A DNA stretch of 64,000 bases from Halapricum hydrolyticum (GTDB taxonomy: Archaea; Halobacteriota; Halobacteria; Halobacteriales; Haloarculaceae), in assembly GCA_025517565.1 (NCBI GenBank), contig JAOPKD010000003.1, positions 124,001 to 188,000 on the forward strand, written 5' to 3'. The position numbers and the translations under genes were made by a program. Position 1 is the stretch's first letter. Each line of letters opens with the position of its first letter. Below, piece by piece: positions 55,805 to 64,000 of this stretch. The notes under the pieces are model-generated. The model did no database searches. It had not been told where the DNA came from and saw nothing but the letters and a program-made list of their open reading frames with translations.

Positions 55805-57064
55805 CTATTGTGTTTCCGGGCCGTTTCGCACGACGAACTGCGGGCCATGCTTGCGACGGCGCTGGAGCAGACACGCGCCGAGTATCACGAGCACACCCAT
55901 CAAGCCAGGTGTCACGAAAGTAAACACCGGACGTACCACCGTTTCGAGCAACTGGGGGGACTCGCCGGCCATCTCGAACCCAGTCAGAACGTCGTCGTAT
56001 CGGACCGCGACCGAAGAAACCAGCGCCCCGGCGAGCAACAGCTGTCGCGGTCGGCCGCTTTCGAGCAAGTACAGCAGGGGAATCAGCGGGAAGTAGAGGA
56101 TCACGAAGTAGATGGGGAACGACGGGAAAAATACCAGGACAGCGGCCATCGTCCCCATAATCGAGACGAGACGGTCCTCGCGGTCCTCGATCGTCCGGTA
56201 GAGATACACCACCGGAGGGGCGAGCACGAGGCCTGCCAACAGCCCGTAGAGCGGCGGATCGACGGTCGGCAACAGTACCGAGATCGGTCGTCGGATCGTC
56301 AGGTACGTTTCCCCAGGATCGAGCCCGCCCGCGAAGGCCTCCGGCGAGAACCGCGGGATGATCGCACGCTCGACGTACGCGACCGTCAGTTCCGGGCCGA
56401 AGACGGCCAGCCCGGCCGCAAAGCCGACGGCCGCGAAGCCAACGGCAGCGGCGATCGCCCGCCAGGCCCGTCTGCGGAGCAACCAGAGCCCGACGGCCGC
56501 CGGGAACACCTTGAGAAACGCCGCGAACGCGAACGCAGCGCCCGCGAGCGTCTCTCGATCGGTGTCGAGCGCGACGAAGCCCACTACCAGCGCAGCCACG
56601 AGGTGGTGGTTGACCTGCCCGAAGAACAGCGACGACATCGAGTGGACCGAGCCGACGACGAACGCCCCGATCAATCCTCGATCGAGCCAGGGCAGGCGAC
56701 CGTCGCCAACCCGCTCGAGATACCGGACGAGCAGCCACGCCGCGGCCAGTCCGACGAGTACGGTCTGTGCCGTGTGGACAGCGAACCCGATCGTTTCGCT
56801 ACCCAAAAGCGCCAGCGGGACGAATCCGAGGACGGTAATCGGCGGGTAGACGTAGTGGAAGTATCCCGGCAGTCCGTCGGGGACGGCCTGGTAGAAGTTC
56901 CCGCCCTCGAGAGCAACGTTGCCCGCGAGGTGGTAGACCCGGTAGTCGATCCCGACGTGCACGGGACTGGCGACGAAAACGTACACGAGATTGACGAGTC
57001 CGATCACGACGCCCACCAGCAAGACGAGTCGGACGTCCCGGTTGTCGTCGTCGAGGTCCAGCAC
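55805..57064 (-). CDS. GT87-type (DUF2029) membrane glycosyltransferase
   Basis: 419 residues, about ten membrane segments, GTG start. The first luminal loop has IDYRVYHLAGNVALEGGNFY and YFHYVYPPITVLGF, as in PimE-like GT87 enzymes that use polyprenyl-phosphate mannose. The aspartate in that loop is the expected catalytic residue. It may add a mannose to surface glycans or lipids. Not adjacent to other glycan genes. Confidence 0.8.
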   Translation of the reverse strand: MLDLDDDNRDVRLVLLVGVVIGLVNLVYVFVASPVHVGIDYRVYHLAGNVALEGGNFYQAVPDGLPGYFHYVYPPITVLGFVPLALLGSETIGFAVHTAQTVLVGLAAAWLLVRYLERVGDGRLPWLDRGLIGAFVVGSVHSMSSLFFGQVNHHLVAALVVGFVALDTDRETLAGAAFAFAAFLKVFPAAVGLWLLRRRAWRAIAAAVGFAAVGFAAGLAVFGPELTVAYVERAIIPRFSPEAFAGGLDPGETYLTIRRPISVLLPTVDPPLYGLLAGLVLAPPVVYLYRTIEDREDRLVSIMGTMAAVLVFFPSFPIYFVILYFPLIPLLYLLESGRPRQLLLAGALVSSVAVRYDDVLTGFEMAGESPQLLETVVRPVFTFVTPGLMGVLVILGACLLQRRRKHGPQFVVRNGPETQ

Positions 57065-57134
57065 GTCTGGGGGACACGACTAGCACTGTGAAAAACTGTC
57101 TGATCCAGTCTGTGTCGCCCGCCTCTCGGACCGG

Positions 57135-57440
57135 TCACTCGGGAAGCAAGACGCCGTCGATCGCGTGGAGGACGCCGTTGGACGCCTCGAAGTCCGTCGC
57201 GACGATCGTCGCCTGTCCGTCGTTCAGAACGCCGCCGTCCTGGGTAATGAAGTCGCGATTGAGCATCCGGAGCTGCGGCGCGGCGAGGACCGACTTCGCG
57301 TAGCGGCGACCGCGAGGGCGAGTTCGACGAGCGTCGGCTCGGCACTCCCACCCTGTTTCCGTCGTGCACTCGCGGTTCCGACGCCCCCGAGTGCGAACGC
57401 CGCTCCCACCGCTCCGATCGTCTTCAGTGCAGTTCGTCAG
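57135..57440 (-). pseudogene. Fasciclin-domain secreted protein, decayed
   Basis: In one frame TALKTIGAVGAAFALGGVGTA looks like a Tat or lipoprotein signal, but the frame has no start and no twin arginine. In another YAKSVLAAPQLRML, GGVLNDGQATIVATDFEA and GVLHAIDGVLLPE form the C-terminal part of a fasciclin domain. The N-terminal half of the domain is deleted between them. Adhesion role lost. Confidence 0.6.
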
Positions 57441-57539
57441 AGAGCGGAACAGCACTACCGGGTGTCGATTTCGGTTCCTGCTGTGGCTCTTCGGGCGGAG
57501 AACGTCAGTCCTTTTGTCGCCGCTCGACTCAGTCGACAT

Positions 57540-58436
57540 ATGGCGATCGGCGACGTCTCAGCAGTCACGACCGACGAGAACATTCACTACGTCGACACCG
57601 GCATGTACGATTCCGCGGAGTACGGGTCGGTGTATCTGATCGACGACGACCGTCCCGCGCTGATCGACACCGGTATCGGCACGAACTACGAGCGGATTCT
57701 CGACCTCCTGGACGCCGTCGGCGTCGATCCCGGGGAGCTTTCGGTGATCGCGCTGACGCACGTCCACCTCGATCACGCCGGCGGGGCCGGATTCCTCGCC
57801 GAGGCGTGTCCGAACGCCGGGGTGTACGTCCACGAGATCGGCGCGCCCCATCTCGCGGATCCCGCGCGGCTCTGGGAGGGGACCAAGGGAGCAGTCGGCG
57901 AGCAGATCGTCTTCTACACCGAGCCGAAGCCGATTCCCGAAGACCGGATCGAGTCGATCACTGACGGCGACGAGATCGATCTCGGCACCCACACACTGCG
58001 GGCCCATCACGCGCCCGGCCACGCACCGCATCAGGTCGTCTTCGAGGTCCCCGAGAGCGACGCCGTCTTCACCGGTGACGCCGCTGGCGTCTACACGCCC
58101 TCTATCGATCGGCTTCACGCCACGAGCCCGCCACCGCAGTTCGATCTCGAGGGTGCGCTCGAGGACGTTGAGATGATCCGGGCGCTCGATCCCGAGACGC
58201 TGCTGTACGCCCATTTCGGGCCAGCACCGGCAGACGGGCGGCTGGACACGTACGCCGATCGGCTCGAATCGTGGGTCGCGGACGTTCGGGACGCCCGCGA
58301 ACGATTCGAAGAGACGGACGAGATCGTCGACCAGCTGTGGAATCGAGCGGACGCTCCGGACGTCTGGGACGAGCGCAAGACCCGGGGCGAACTCGCGATG
58401 AACGTCCGCGGCGTGCTCGCGTATCTCGATTCCTGA
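57540..58436 (+). CDS. MBL-fold metallo-hydrolase
   Basis: 298 residues from ATG 57540; a longer ORF upstream covers the fasciclin relic and is unsupported. Metal ligands are THVHLDHAGG (H74, H76, D78, H79), PGHAPHQ and TGDAAG. The C-terminal region is glyoxalase-II-like or persulfide-dioxygenase-like in spacing. Substrate unknown. Intact. Confidence 0.88.
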   Translation: MAIGDVSAVTTDENIHYVDTGMYDSAEYGSVYLIDDDRPALIDTGIGTNYERILDLLDAVGVDPGELSVIALTHVHLDHAGGAGFLAEACPNAGVYVHEIGAPHLADPARLWEGTKGAVGEQIVFYTEPKPIPEDRIESITDGDEIDLGTHTLRAHHAPGHAPHQVVFEVPESDAVFTGDAAGVYTPSIDRLHATSPPPQFDLEGALEDVEMIRALDPETLLYAHFGPAPADGRLDTYADRLESWVADVRDARERFEETDEIVDQLWNRADAPDVWDERKTRGELAMNVRGVLAYLDS

Positions 58437-58477
58437 CCGAGAAGACACTCACGTATCTCGAACTACCAGTCGGGCCG

Positions 58478-59572
58478 TCACTCGGCATCCCGTGGACTGG
58501 CTGACAGGTCCGGGACTTCTTCGACCGGCTCGTGCGCCACCGCGTAGCCGTTCCCGGTCCTGTACACGTCTCTAACCTCGTAGAACGTGATCGCTCGCTC
58601 CTGTTTCGTCCGGACGGGAAATCCGTATCGGTCGGCCTCGTACTCGAAGGTCTCGCCGTCGGCACGGTGCTGGGAGACGAACTCGAGATGGGCGCGGAGG
58701 CGACGATCGATCACGTCACGGGAGCGTTCGGGGAGACCCTGGACGCGCTCGTCGAACACCGTTCGAAACTCCTCGTTCAACTCGTAGCCGATCGAGTTCC
58801 GCCCGGCGACCATCGCCGCCATCGAGGTGGTTCCCGTCCCCCAGAACGGGTCGAGCACGGTGTCGCCGTAGACCGAATACATGTTGATCAGCCGGTAGGG
58901 GATCTCGAAGGGAAAGGCAGCGGACCGATCCCGGAGGTCGTCGCCGTCGGACCCTTCGCTGTCGAGCGTCTGCAAGGCCCCGCGCACGTCGGTCCAGACG
59001 TCGGAGAACCACCGGTTGCGCTCTTCCCAGAAGTACGCAGCATCGTAGCGTCGCTCGGCCCGCGGTTCGAACTCGCGGCTGTCCGCGCCGTTGCGAAAGA
59101 CCAGCACGTACTCGTGTTCGAGCGTGACGTACGCGTTCGGTGGCACCATCCCCGAGCCCATGAACTTCGCCCCCGAGTTGGCGGGCTTTCGCCAGAGGAT
59201 CTCCGGCAACGGGTCGAACCCGAGTGCTTCGAAGGCGTCGCTGATCCGGTCGTGATTCCGGAAGACGCGAAACCGCCCGCCGATAGATCGCGTTGCGTCG
59301 CCGACGTTGACACACGCGATCCCGCCGTCGACCAGCACCCGGCGCAGTTCCCCCCAGACCGCATCGAGCTGTTCGTGCATCCGCTCGAAGGCCGCTTCAC
59401 CGTCGCCCGCTTCGAGGTGAGTGGCGACCTCCGGATCGAGGTCGGCGAACAGCTCGTCCCACATCTCGATCATGGGATACGGGGGCGAGGTGACCACCAG
59501 CTCGACTGAATCGTCCTCGACCGTCTCGAGCGACCGCGCGTCGCCGGTCACGATCCGGTGGCTGGTCTCCAT
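58478..59572 (-). CDS. DNA methyltransferase, N4-cytosine/N6-adenine type
   Basis: 364 residues. Catalytic motif TSPPYPM at residues 28-34 and AdoMet motif DPFWGTGTT in the C-terminal half give the beta-class order. No restriction gene is nearby, so it is probably an orphan. It resembles the haloarchaeal CTAG-methylating enzyme (Zim) in start and context, as I recall, but this is not proven. Starts 1 nt inside the DUF5797 stop codon (TAATG). Confidence 0.88.
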   Translation of the reverse strand: METSHRIVTGDARSLETVEDDSVELVVTSPPYPMIEMWDELFADLDPEVATHLEAGDGEAAFERMHEQLDAVWGELRRVLVDGGIACVNVGDATRSIGGRFRVFRNHDRISDAFEALGFDPLPEILWRKPANSGAKFMGSGMVPPNAYVTLEHEYVLVFRNGADSREFEPRAERRYDAAYFWEERNRWFSDVWTDVRGALQTLDSEGSDGDDLRDRSAAFPFEIPYRLINMYSVYGDTVLDPFWGTGTTSMAAMVAGRNSIGYELNEEFRTVFDERVQGLPERSRDVIDRRLRAHLEFVSQHRADGETFEYEADRYGFPVRTKQERAITFYEVRDVYRTGNGYAVAHEPVEEVPDLSASPRDAE

Positions 59573-60063
59573 TACTCCAGTTCGTCGACTGCGAGCTCCG
59601 ATCGTTCGACAGCGAGCCGGAACGTCGGGACAGTCTTGCGGACGCGTTCGAGGACACCCTTCTCGACGAGGCTGTGCAGAGCCGATCGAACGTCGTCGAC
59701 CTCGTAGTCGCCGTGGCCCGCGTCTTCGAGCGCGTGATAGACCGACACGACGCTCTGGGTCTCTTCGTCGGGACCTGCGATCACGTCGAGGATTCTGGCC
59801 TGGATCGGGGGGACGGTGACGTGCTGGTCGTCATCGGTCCCGTCGACGAGTCCCGCGTCCTGGACGAGCTGGCGGCCCTCGGGCGTCGCACAGATCAGGC
59901 TGTCCTCGTTGCGGTAGTAGTAGTCTTTGAGTTCCGATTCGAGGAACTGGTGGACCTCGCTGCCGCTGTCCATGTCCCACCGGTCCTGGAGTTCGCGGTT
60001 TTTCGTCGGCGCGAGCGCCACGATATCGGCCAGGCGCCGCTTCGCCGTCTCGTCGAGCGTCAT
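59572..60063 (-). CDS. Winged-helix protein, DUF5797-like
   Basis: 163 residues. Two winged-helix-like modules: residues 20-75 (LQDRWDMDSGSEVHQFLESE) and 85-150 (VVSVYHALEDAGHGDYEVDD). Haloarchaea-specific; function unknown, likely DNA-binding. It is coupled to the methyltransferase gene (TAATG), so may regulate or guide it (inference). Confidence 0.7.
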   Translation of the reverse strand: MTLDETAKRRLADIVALAPTKNRELQDRWDMDSGSEVHQFLESELKDYYYRNEDSLICATPEGRQLVQDAGLVDGTDDDQHVTVPPIQARILDVIAGPDEETQSVVSVYHALEDAGHGDYEVDDVRSALHSLVEKGVLERVRKTVPTFRLAVERSELAVDELE

Positions 60064-60121
60064 CGCCCGTGGCTACGCACGGCCGGGAACAATGGTGTTG
60101 TGATTCGCCACGCGGCGTCGA

Positions 60122-60589
60122 TCACAGCTGTGAGAGCGTCTCGGCGACGTCGTCCCAGTGACTGCCGCGCCAGAAGTGCTGGCCACACTCCCGACAGCGC
60201 CAGACGGCCTCGTAGTCGGGTTCGGGCGCGTAATCCGGCGTCGGCTCCTCCGGCGCGACCCTGGTCAGGGGCGCGTTGCAGGCACCACACCGGGAGGGCT
60301 CGTCCTCGAGTTCGAGTTCGAATCCGGCGTCGCGGAACTCGCGCAACTGATCGACCGTATCCCGGGACTCGATCAGCACCGCCTCTGAGGCCTTCCTGGC
60401 CAGGGCGACGTCTCTGGTCACGACGGTTCGGCCCTCGGTTCGGGCGAGCGCAACGATCTCGTCGTCGTCCTCGACGCCGCGGCTCAGCGTGTAGGCGGCG
60501 TCGTACCCACACATTCGCAGATACGTCCCGAGCTTGCCGAGCATCGTATCCAGCAACAGTGCCGGACGCCGGTCGGTCTCTCGGCTCAT
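60122..60589 (-). CDS. Mut7-C RNase domain protein
   Basis: 155 residues. The PIN-like N-terminal part has LLDTMLGKLGTYLRMCGYD and VTRDVALARKA with the acids of Mut7-C, and a C-terminal zinc ribbon (CGACNAPLT...CRECGQHFW). Likely a small RNase. Overlaps the polX stop by 4 nt. Confidence 0.88.
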   Translation of the reverse strand: MSRETDRRPALLLDTMLGKLGTYLRMCGYDAAYTLSRGVEDDDEIVALARTEGRTVVTRDVALARKASEAVLIESRDTVDQLREFRDAGFELELEDEPSRCGACNAPLTRVAPEEPTPDYAPEPDYEAVWRCRECGQHFWRGSHWDDVAETLSQL

Positions 60590-62325
60590 GCCAGGAACCT
60601 CCTGATCCCGTCGGCGTCACGCGTGTTGAGCACGTCGTCCGCCTCGGCCCAGCCGCGACGCGCAGTGTGCACCCCGTAGCGCATGTACTCGTAGCTCACC
60701 GGCCGGTGGGCGTCCGTATCGATCGCGATCGTCGCCCCGGCCTCGACCGCCGCGCGAACGGCCTGTCCGCCGAGGTCAAGCCGTCGAGGGTTGGCGTTGA
60801 CTTCCAGCGCCGTCCCCGCGTCGGCTGCCGCCGACGCCAGCCGATCGTATTCGATCGTCAGTCCCGGGCGCTGGTTGAGATATCGTCCCGTCGGATGCCC
60901 GATGATGTCGACCTGTGGGTGCTCGGCCGCGGCGATCAACCGGTCTGTCCCGTCGCCGGACAGCCCTGCATGGGGCGAAGCGACGACCAGATCCAGCTCG
61001 GCCAGGATCTCGTCGGCGACCGAGATCGAGCCGTCCCCGGCGATGTTCGCCTCGACGCCCGCGAAGACCTCGATATCGGCGTCGTCGGCAGCAGCCCGGA
61101 TCTCCCCGACCTGCTCGCGTAGCGTCTCGTCGTCGATCCCGACCCCGCCGACCATCCCCGGGCCGGTAGCGTGGTCGGTGATCGCGACGTACTCGTGACC
61201 GAACGCCGCTGCGCCCTCGATCATCTCCGCGATCGAGTTGCCGCCGTCCGACCAGTCCGTGTGCGTGTGAAGGTCCCCGCGAACGTCCGCCTCGGCGAGC
61301 AAGTCGGGCAGTGCGCCCGCCGCAGCGGCCTCGATCTCGCCACGTCCCTCGCGCAGTTCCGGCGGAATGAGCGGCAGGTCCAGCGCCATATACATCGACT
61401 CCTCGGTCTCGCCGCCGATCCGGTCGCCGACGCGCTGGCCGGCGTCCGGATCCTCGACTTCCGAAACGTCGAAGACGCCGTACTCGTTCATCTTCAGGTC
61501 GCGCTCGATCGCGCGGTTCCGCAGCGCGACGTTGTGATCGCGACTCCCGGTGAAATACTGGAGCGCGGCCCCGAACTCCCCGGGAGCGACGACCCGGAGA
61601 TCGACCCGGACCGACCCGACGCGCAGGCTCGCCTTCGTCTCGCCGGCCTCGATGACCGTCTCGGCCTCGTCCCAGTCGGTGAACGCTTTCACGACCCGCT
61701 CGCCGTCGTCGCTGCCGACCAGTACGTCGACGTCGCCGATCGTCGGTTTCCAGCGCCGCAGCGAGCCTGCGACCTCGACGGCTTCGACCGAGGGCTGGTC
61801 GGCGAGATACGAGCGCGCGGCTTCGCCGAGCGGGACAGCTTCGCCCAGCAACTGTCGCTCGTGGGCCTGCCTGGCGAACTCGATGCCCTCCAGGATGTTC
61901 TGTTCGGTCTTGGCACCGAAACCCTTGATCTCCTGGATCTCCCCGGCCGCTGCGGCGTCTTCCAGGTCGTCGAGCGTCCGGATCCCCAGGGCCTCATAGA
62001 GCGTGCCGACGGTCTTCGGGCCGACTCCCTCGACGCTGGTCAGCGCGTCGATCTCGACGGGTAACTCCTCGCGGAGCTCCTCGAGTTCGTCGATCGAGCC
62101 CGTCTCGACGTACTCGACGACTTTCGACGCGATGGCGTCGCCGACGCCGTCGATCTCCCCGACGGCCTCGGGACCCTGGCCTGCGAGTCGCTCGATCGGC
62201 TCGGGATATTCGCGGACGTTCTCGGCCGCCCGACGGTAGGCCCGCGGCTTGTACTCGACGTCCATCGCGTCGAGCCGATCGGCCATCTCCTCCAGCCGGT
62301 CGGCGGCAGCGTCGTTGCGTGTCAT
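60586..62325 (-). CDS. polX: PolX-type DNA polymerase / 3'-5' exonuclease
   Basis: 579 residues from ATG 62325. HhH motifs, then the polymerase-beta-like domain (AGSLRRWKPTIGDVDVLVGS), then a C-terminal PHP domain (GDLHTHTDWSDGGNS, ITDHATGPGM, EVNANPRRLDLGG, DTDAHRPVSYEYMRYG). It fills short gaps in base excision repair and trims ends. Lies in a 4-nt-overlapping operon with DUF5788 upstream and Mut7-C downstream. Confidence 0.95.
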   Translation of the reverse strand: MTRNDAAADRLEEMADRLDAMDVEYKPRAYRRAAENVREYPEPIERLAGQGPEAVGEIDGVGDAIASKVVEYVETGSIDELEELREELPVEIDALTSVEGVGPKTVGTLYEALGIRTLDDLEDAAAAGEIQEIKGFGAKTEQNILEGIEFARQAHERQLLGEAVPLGEAARSYLADQPSVEAVEVAGSLRRWKPTIGDVDVLVGSDDGERVVKAFTDWDEAETVIEAGETKASLRVGSVRVDLRVVAPGEFGAALQYFTGSRDHNVALRNRAIERDLKMNEYGVFDVSEVEDPDAGQRVGDRIGGETEESMYMALDLPLIPPELREGRGEIEAAAAGALPDLLAEADVRGDLHTHTDWSDGGNSIAEMIEGAAAFGHEYVAITDHATGPGMVGGVGIDDETLREQVGEIRAAADDADIEVFAGVEANIAGDGSISVADEILAELDLVVASPHAGLSGDGTDRLIAAAEHPQVDIIGHPTGRYLNQRPGLTIEYDRLASAAADAGTALEVNANPRRLDLGGQAVRAAVEAGATIAIDTDAHRPVSYEYMRYGVHTARRGWAEADDVLNTRDADGIRRFLA

Positions 62326-62798
62326 CGATCTCCTCCGTGCGACCCGCGCGGGCCGCCATCGTGGTCCTCGTGGCCGAGCGCCTGCCTGAGAAACGACATC
62401 CATCGTTTCTGGTCGGCCGCCTCCTTGGCTTGCTTTTCGCTTTCGATGTCCGTCGGCCCCAGCGACTCCAGCGCTTCCAGCGCGCGGTCGATACCGACGA
62501 TCGCCTCCGCGAGCCGCTCGCCCTCCTGATAGGAGATCGATTCCGATTCGAGACGCCGACGGCGCTTTCGGCGTTCGCGCCGGAGATTGCGCTTCGCCCG
62601 CTCGACGCGCTCGCGCTCGCCGGCCGGAACCGTCTCCCGGCGCTTGATCTCGAAGACGAACGACCGGAGGTCGATCGTCTCCCCTTGCACGTCGACCTGT
62701 TCGGGGATGGCGGTCCCGACCGTCGCCCCCTCACGCTTGACGCGTTCGAGCAGTTGCTTGCGCTGGTACTCTTGCACGTTCACTCGTCGGAACCGCAT
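62322..62798 (-). CDS. DUF5788-like small basic protein
   Basis: 158 residues from ATG 62798; a longer frame to 63008 is an artefact. Mostly helical and charged: QEYQRKQLLERVKREGATVG and RKRRRRLESESISYQEGERL. The Arg-rich stretch (RNLRRERRKRRRRL) suggests nucleic-acid binding. Overlaps polX by 4 nt, so may help the polymerase. Family assignment is by recall. Confidence 0.65.
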   Translation of the reverse strand: MRFRRVNVQEYQRKQLLERVKREGATVGTAIPEQVDVQGETIDLRSFVFEIKRRETVPAGERERVERAKRNLRRERRKRRRRLESESISYQEGERLAEAIVGIDRALEALESLGPTDIESEKQAKEAADQKRWMSFLRQALGHEDHDGGPRGSHGGDR

Positions 62799-62906
62799 CG
62801 AGAAAAATCCACGCGTCCGTGCGCGGTTTCGACTACGGGTCGCGCACGATCCGGTCAGGACGTCCAAGCACAATCCATTTGCCCGGGCGGTCCGAAACAG
62901 GTGATA

Positions 62907-63845
62907 ATGGCGACCTGCGACGTGTGTGGCAAGCAGACGAACATGCCGTATCACTGCCGACACTGCGGCGGGACGTTCTGTGCCGATCATCGCCTGCCGG
63001 AGAACCACGACTGCCCGGGGCTCGACGACTGGGGCGACCCCGGCGGGGTCTTCGACAGCGGCTTCGACACCAGCGTCGATACGTCCAGCACGACCCAGTC
63101 AGACGGAATCGCCGGCCGTCTCGGTATCAACACCGGGCCGGGCAGCTTCTTCGGCTACTTCCGGGGGAATATGACCTACGCGTTCCTCGGGCTGATGTGG
63201 CTCACGTTCATTCTCCAGGCGATCGTTCTGACGATCGGCGACAACCAGCTCCATCGGACGCTGTTCGTCCTCACGCCACAGCACCCCGAATACGTCTGGA
63301 CGTGGGTGACGTCCATCTTCGCGCACGGCGACTTCGGCCACATCGCAGTCAACAGTATCGTGATCTTCTTCTTCGGCCGTCTCGTCGAGGATTACGTCGG
63401 ATCCCGTGACTTCAGCGCCCTGTTCATCGCGAGTGGCGCGATAGCCGGCCTCGGCCAGGTTGCCCTCCAGATCTACGAGGGGTTCGGCGCCATTCCGAGT
63501 GCTGGCGGCGTCGTTGGTGCCAGCGGGGCCGGGCTCGCCATCATGGGCGTGTTGACGATCCTCAATCCCAACCTTCGCGTCTACCTGTACTTCCTGATCC
63601 CGATCCCGATCTGGGTTCTCACGGCCGGGTTTGCGGTCGTGAGCGCGCTCGGCGTCTTCGGTCCGAGTCTCACTGGCAGCAACGTCGCTAACCTGGCACA
63701 TCTGCTCGGGCTCGTGATCGGGCTCGCATACGGCCAGCGAGTCAAAAACCGGGTGCGCGCGCCCCAGCAGTTGCAGTTCGGCGGGGGCGGCCCCGGCGGT
63801 CCCGGCGGCCCGGGCGGTCCCGGTAGACGGCGCGGTCCGTTCTGA
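62907..63845 (+). CDS. Rhomboid intramembrane protease with AN1-type zinc finger
   Basis: 312 residues from ATG 62907. An AN1-like zinc finger occupies residues 4-36 (CDVCGKQTNMPYHCRHCGG, CADHRLPENHDC). Six membrane segments follow, with catalytic Ser206 in GASGAG and His265 in LAHLLG. The same domain order occurs in the haloarchaeal rhomboid RhoII, which has been linked to S-layer glycosylation. C-terminal tail is Gly/Pro-rich. Divergent from DUF5788, 108 nt apart. Confidence 0.9.
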   Translation: MATCDVCGKQTNMPYHCRHCGGTFCADHRLPENHDCPGLDDWGDPGGVFDSGFDTSVDTSSTTQSDGIAGRLGINTGPGSFFGYFRGNMTYAFLGLMWLTFILQAIVLTIGDNQLHRTLFVLTPQHPEYVWTWVTSIFAHGDFGHIAVNSIVIFFFGRLVEDYVGSRDFSALFIASGAIAGLGQVALQIYEGFGAIPSAGGVVGASGAGLAIMGVLTILNPNLRVYLYFLIPIPIWVLTAGFAVVSALGVFGPSLTGSNVANLAHLLGLVIGLAYGQRVKNRVRAPQQLQFGGGGPGGPGGPGGPGRRRGPF

Positions 63846-63847
63846 GC

Positions 63848-64000
63848 ATGCAGCCCGTCCGCCCCGAGTTCGTTCCGGACGCGAGCCTCACCCGCGAAGA
63901 AATGGAATCGCTGCAGGACGAGATCGCCGAGGCCGCGGTCTTCGAGGACGACCTCGGGTTCGATCCTGAGGACGTCACGGTCGGCCGGGACAGCGGACAG
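63848..64000 (+). CDS. Probable endonuclease V (N-terminal part)
   Basis: Cut off by the window end after 51 residues. QPVRPEFVPDASLTREEMES and QDEIAEAAVFEDDLGF resemble the N-terminus of haloarchaeal endonuclease V (Nfi), which nicks DNA next to deoxyinosine. The catalytic core is beyond the window. It starts 2 nt after the rhomboid stop, so the two are likely co-transcribed. Assignment is tentative. Confidence 0.5.
   Translation, partial: MQPVRPEFVPDASLTREEMESLQDEIAEAAVFEDDLGFDPEDVTVGRDSGQ

Noticed and set aside
55808..57091. 427-residue ORF opposite the GT87 gene
   Set aside because: Highly charged with no hydrophobic pattern; the minus-strand membrane protein is clearly the gene.

Overview
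The window is a high-GC chromosomal segment of a halophilic euryarchaeon (class Halobacteria). The evidence is acidic proteomes, 1-4 nt start/stop overlaps, leaderless-looking starts preceded by TATA-like boxes, and hallmark genes: archaeal oligosaccharyltransferase AglB, SAMP1, archaeal-type PEP carboxylase, TiaS, a bacterial-type NAD-dependent DNA ligase, and many haloarchaea-restricted families. I cannot name the species.

Positions 1-27,100 hold a surface-glycan / protein N-glycosylation cluster. It contains an UppP-type phosphatase, a polyprenyl-phosphate sugar transferase, a nucleotide-sugar epimerase, an ABC exporter, two GT4 glycosyltransferases, a polysaccharide deacetylase, an AlkP-superfamily hydrolase, an AglG-like GT2, AglB, and a DUF368 protein 2 nt downstream of aglB. 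It is broken up by accessory DNA. From 2.3 to 11.8 kb lies a dense toxin-antitoxin island: PIN, MNT/HEPN, TumE/TumA-like, RelE/RHH, DUF3368/UPF0175, PIN/AbrB, DUF433/DUF5615 and an HTH-nucleotidyltransferase with a HEPN partner. Roughly half of these modules are broken, usually with the toxin damaged. A frameshifted Orc1/Cdc6 gene follows (11.8-13.0 kb). At 15.1-17.3 kb there is a pile of decayed insertion sequences (IS5-, IS110-, IS1595- and IS4-like). A TnpB element with its end hairpins sits at 3.1-4.7 kb.

Positions 27,100-45,600 are mainly housekeeping genes: aldo/keto reductase, SAMP1 with a RimK-type ligase, two membrane TrkA_C proteins, an aminotransferase, LigA, two ABC-2 exporter pairs, a MacB-like pair, VanZ-like, GlmM, a short zinc-ribbon protein and a conserved HTH regulator. 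A VapBC relic and a second copy of an 82-bp palindromic MITE-like element lie here. The first copy of that element splits the HTH-nucleotidyltransferase gene in the toxin-antitoxin island.

Positions 45,600-64,000 hold PsiE, a second TnpB, TiaS, PEP carboxylase, a frameshifted ISH3-type element, a threonine synthase-like enzyme, alcohol and glycerol dehydrogenases, a GT87 membrane mannosyltransferase-like protein, a fasciclin relic, an MBL hydrolase, an operon of DUF5788-PolX-Mut7C followed by DUF5797 and a DNA methyltransferase, a zinc-finger rhomboid protease, and the start of a probable endonuclease V.

The most noteworthy signals are the MITE pair and its traceable gene disruption, operator-like repeats in front of several toxin-antitoxin modules (clearest before tumE), the aglB-DUF368 coupling, the SAMP1-RimK overlap, and the layered mobile-element and toxin-antitoxin relics inside a glycosylation locus.
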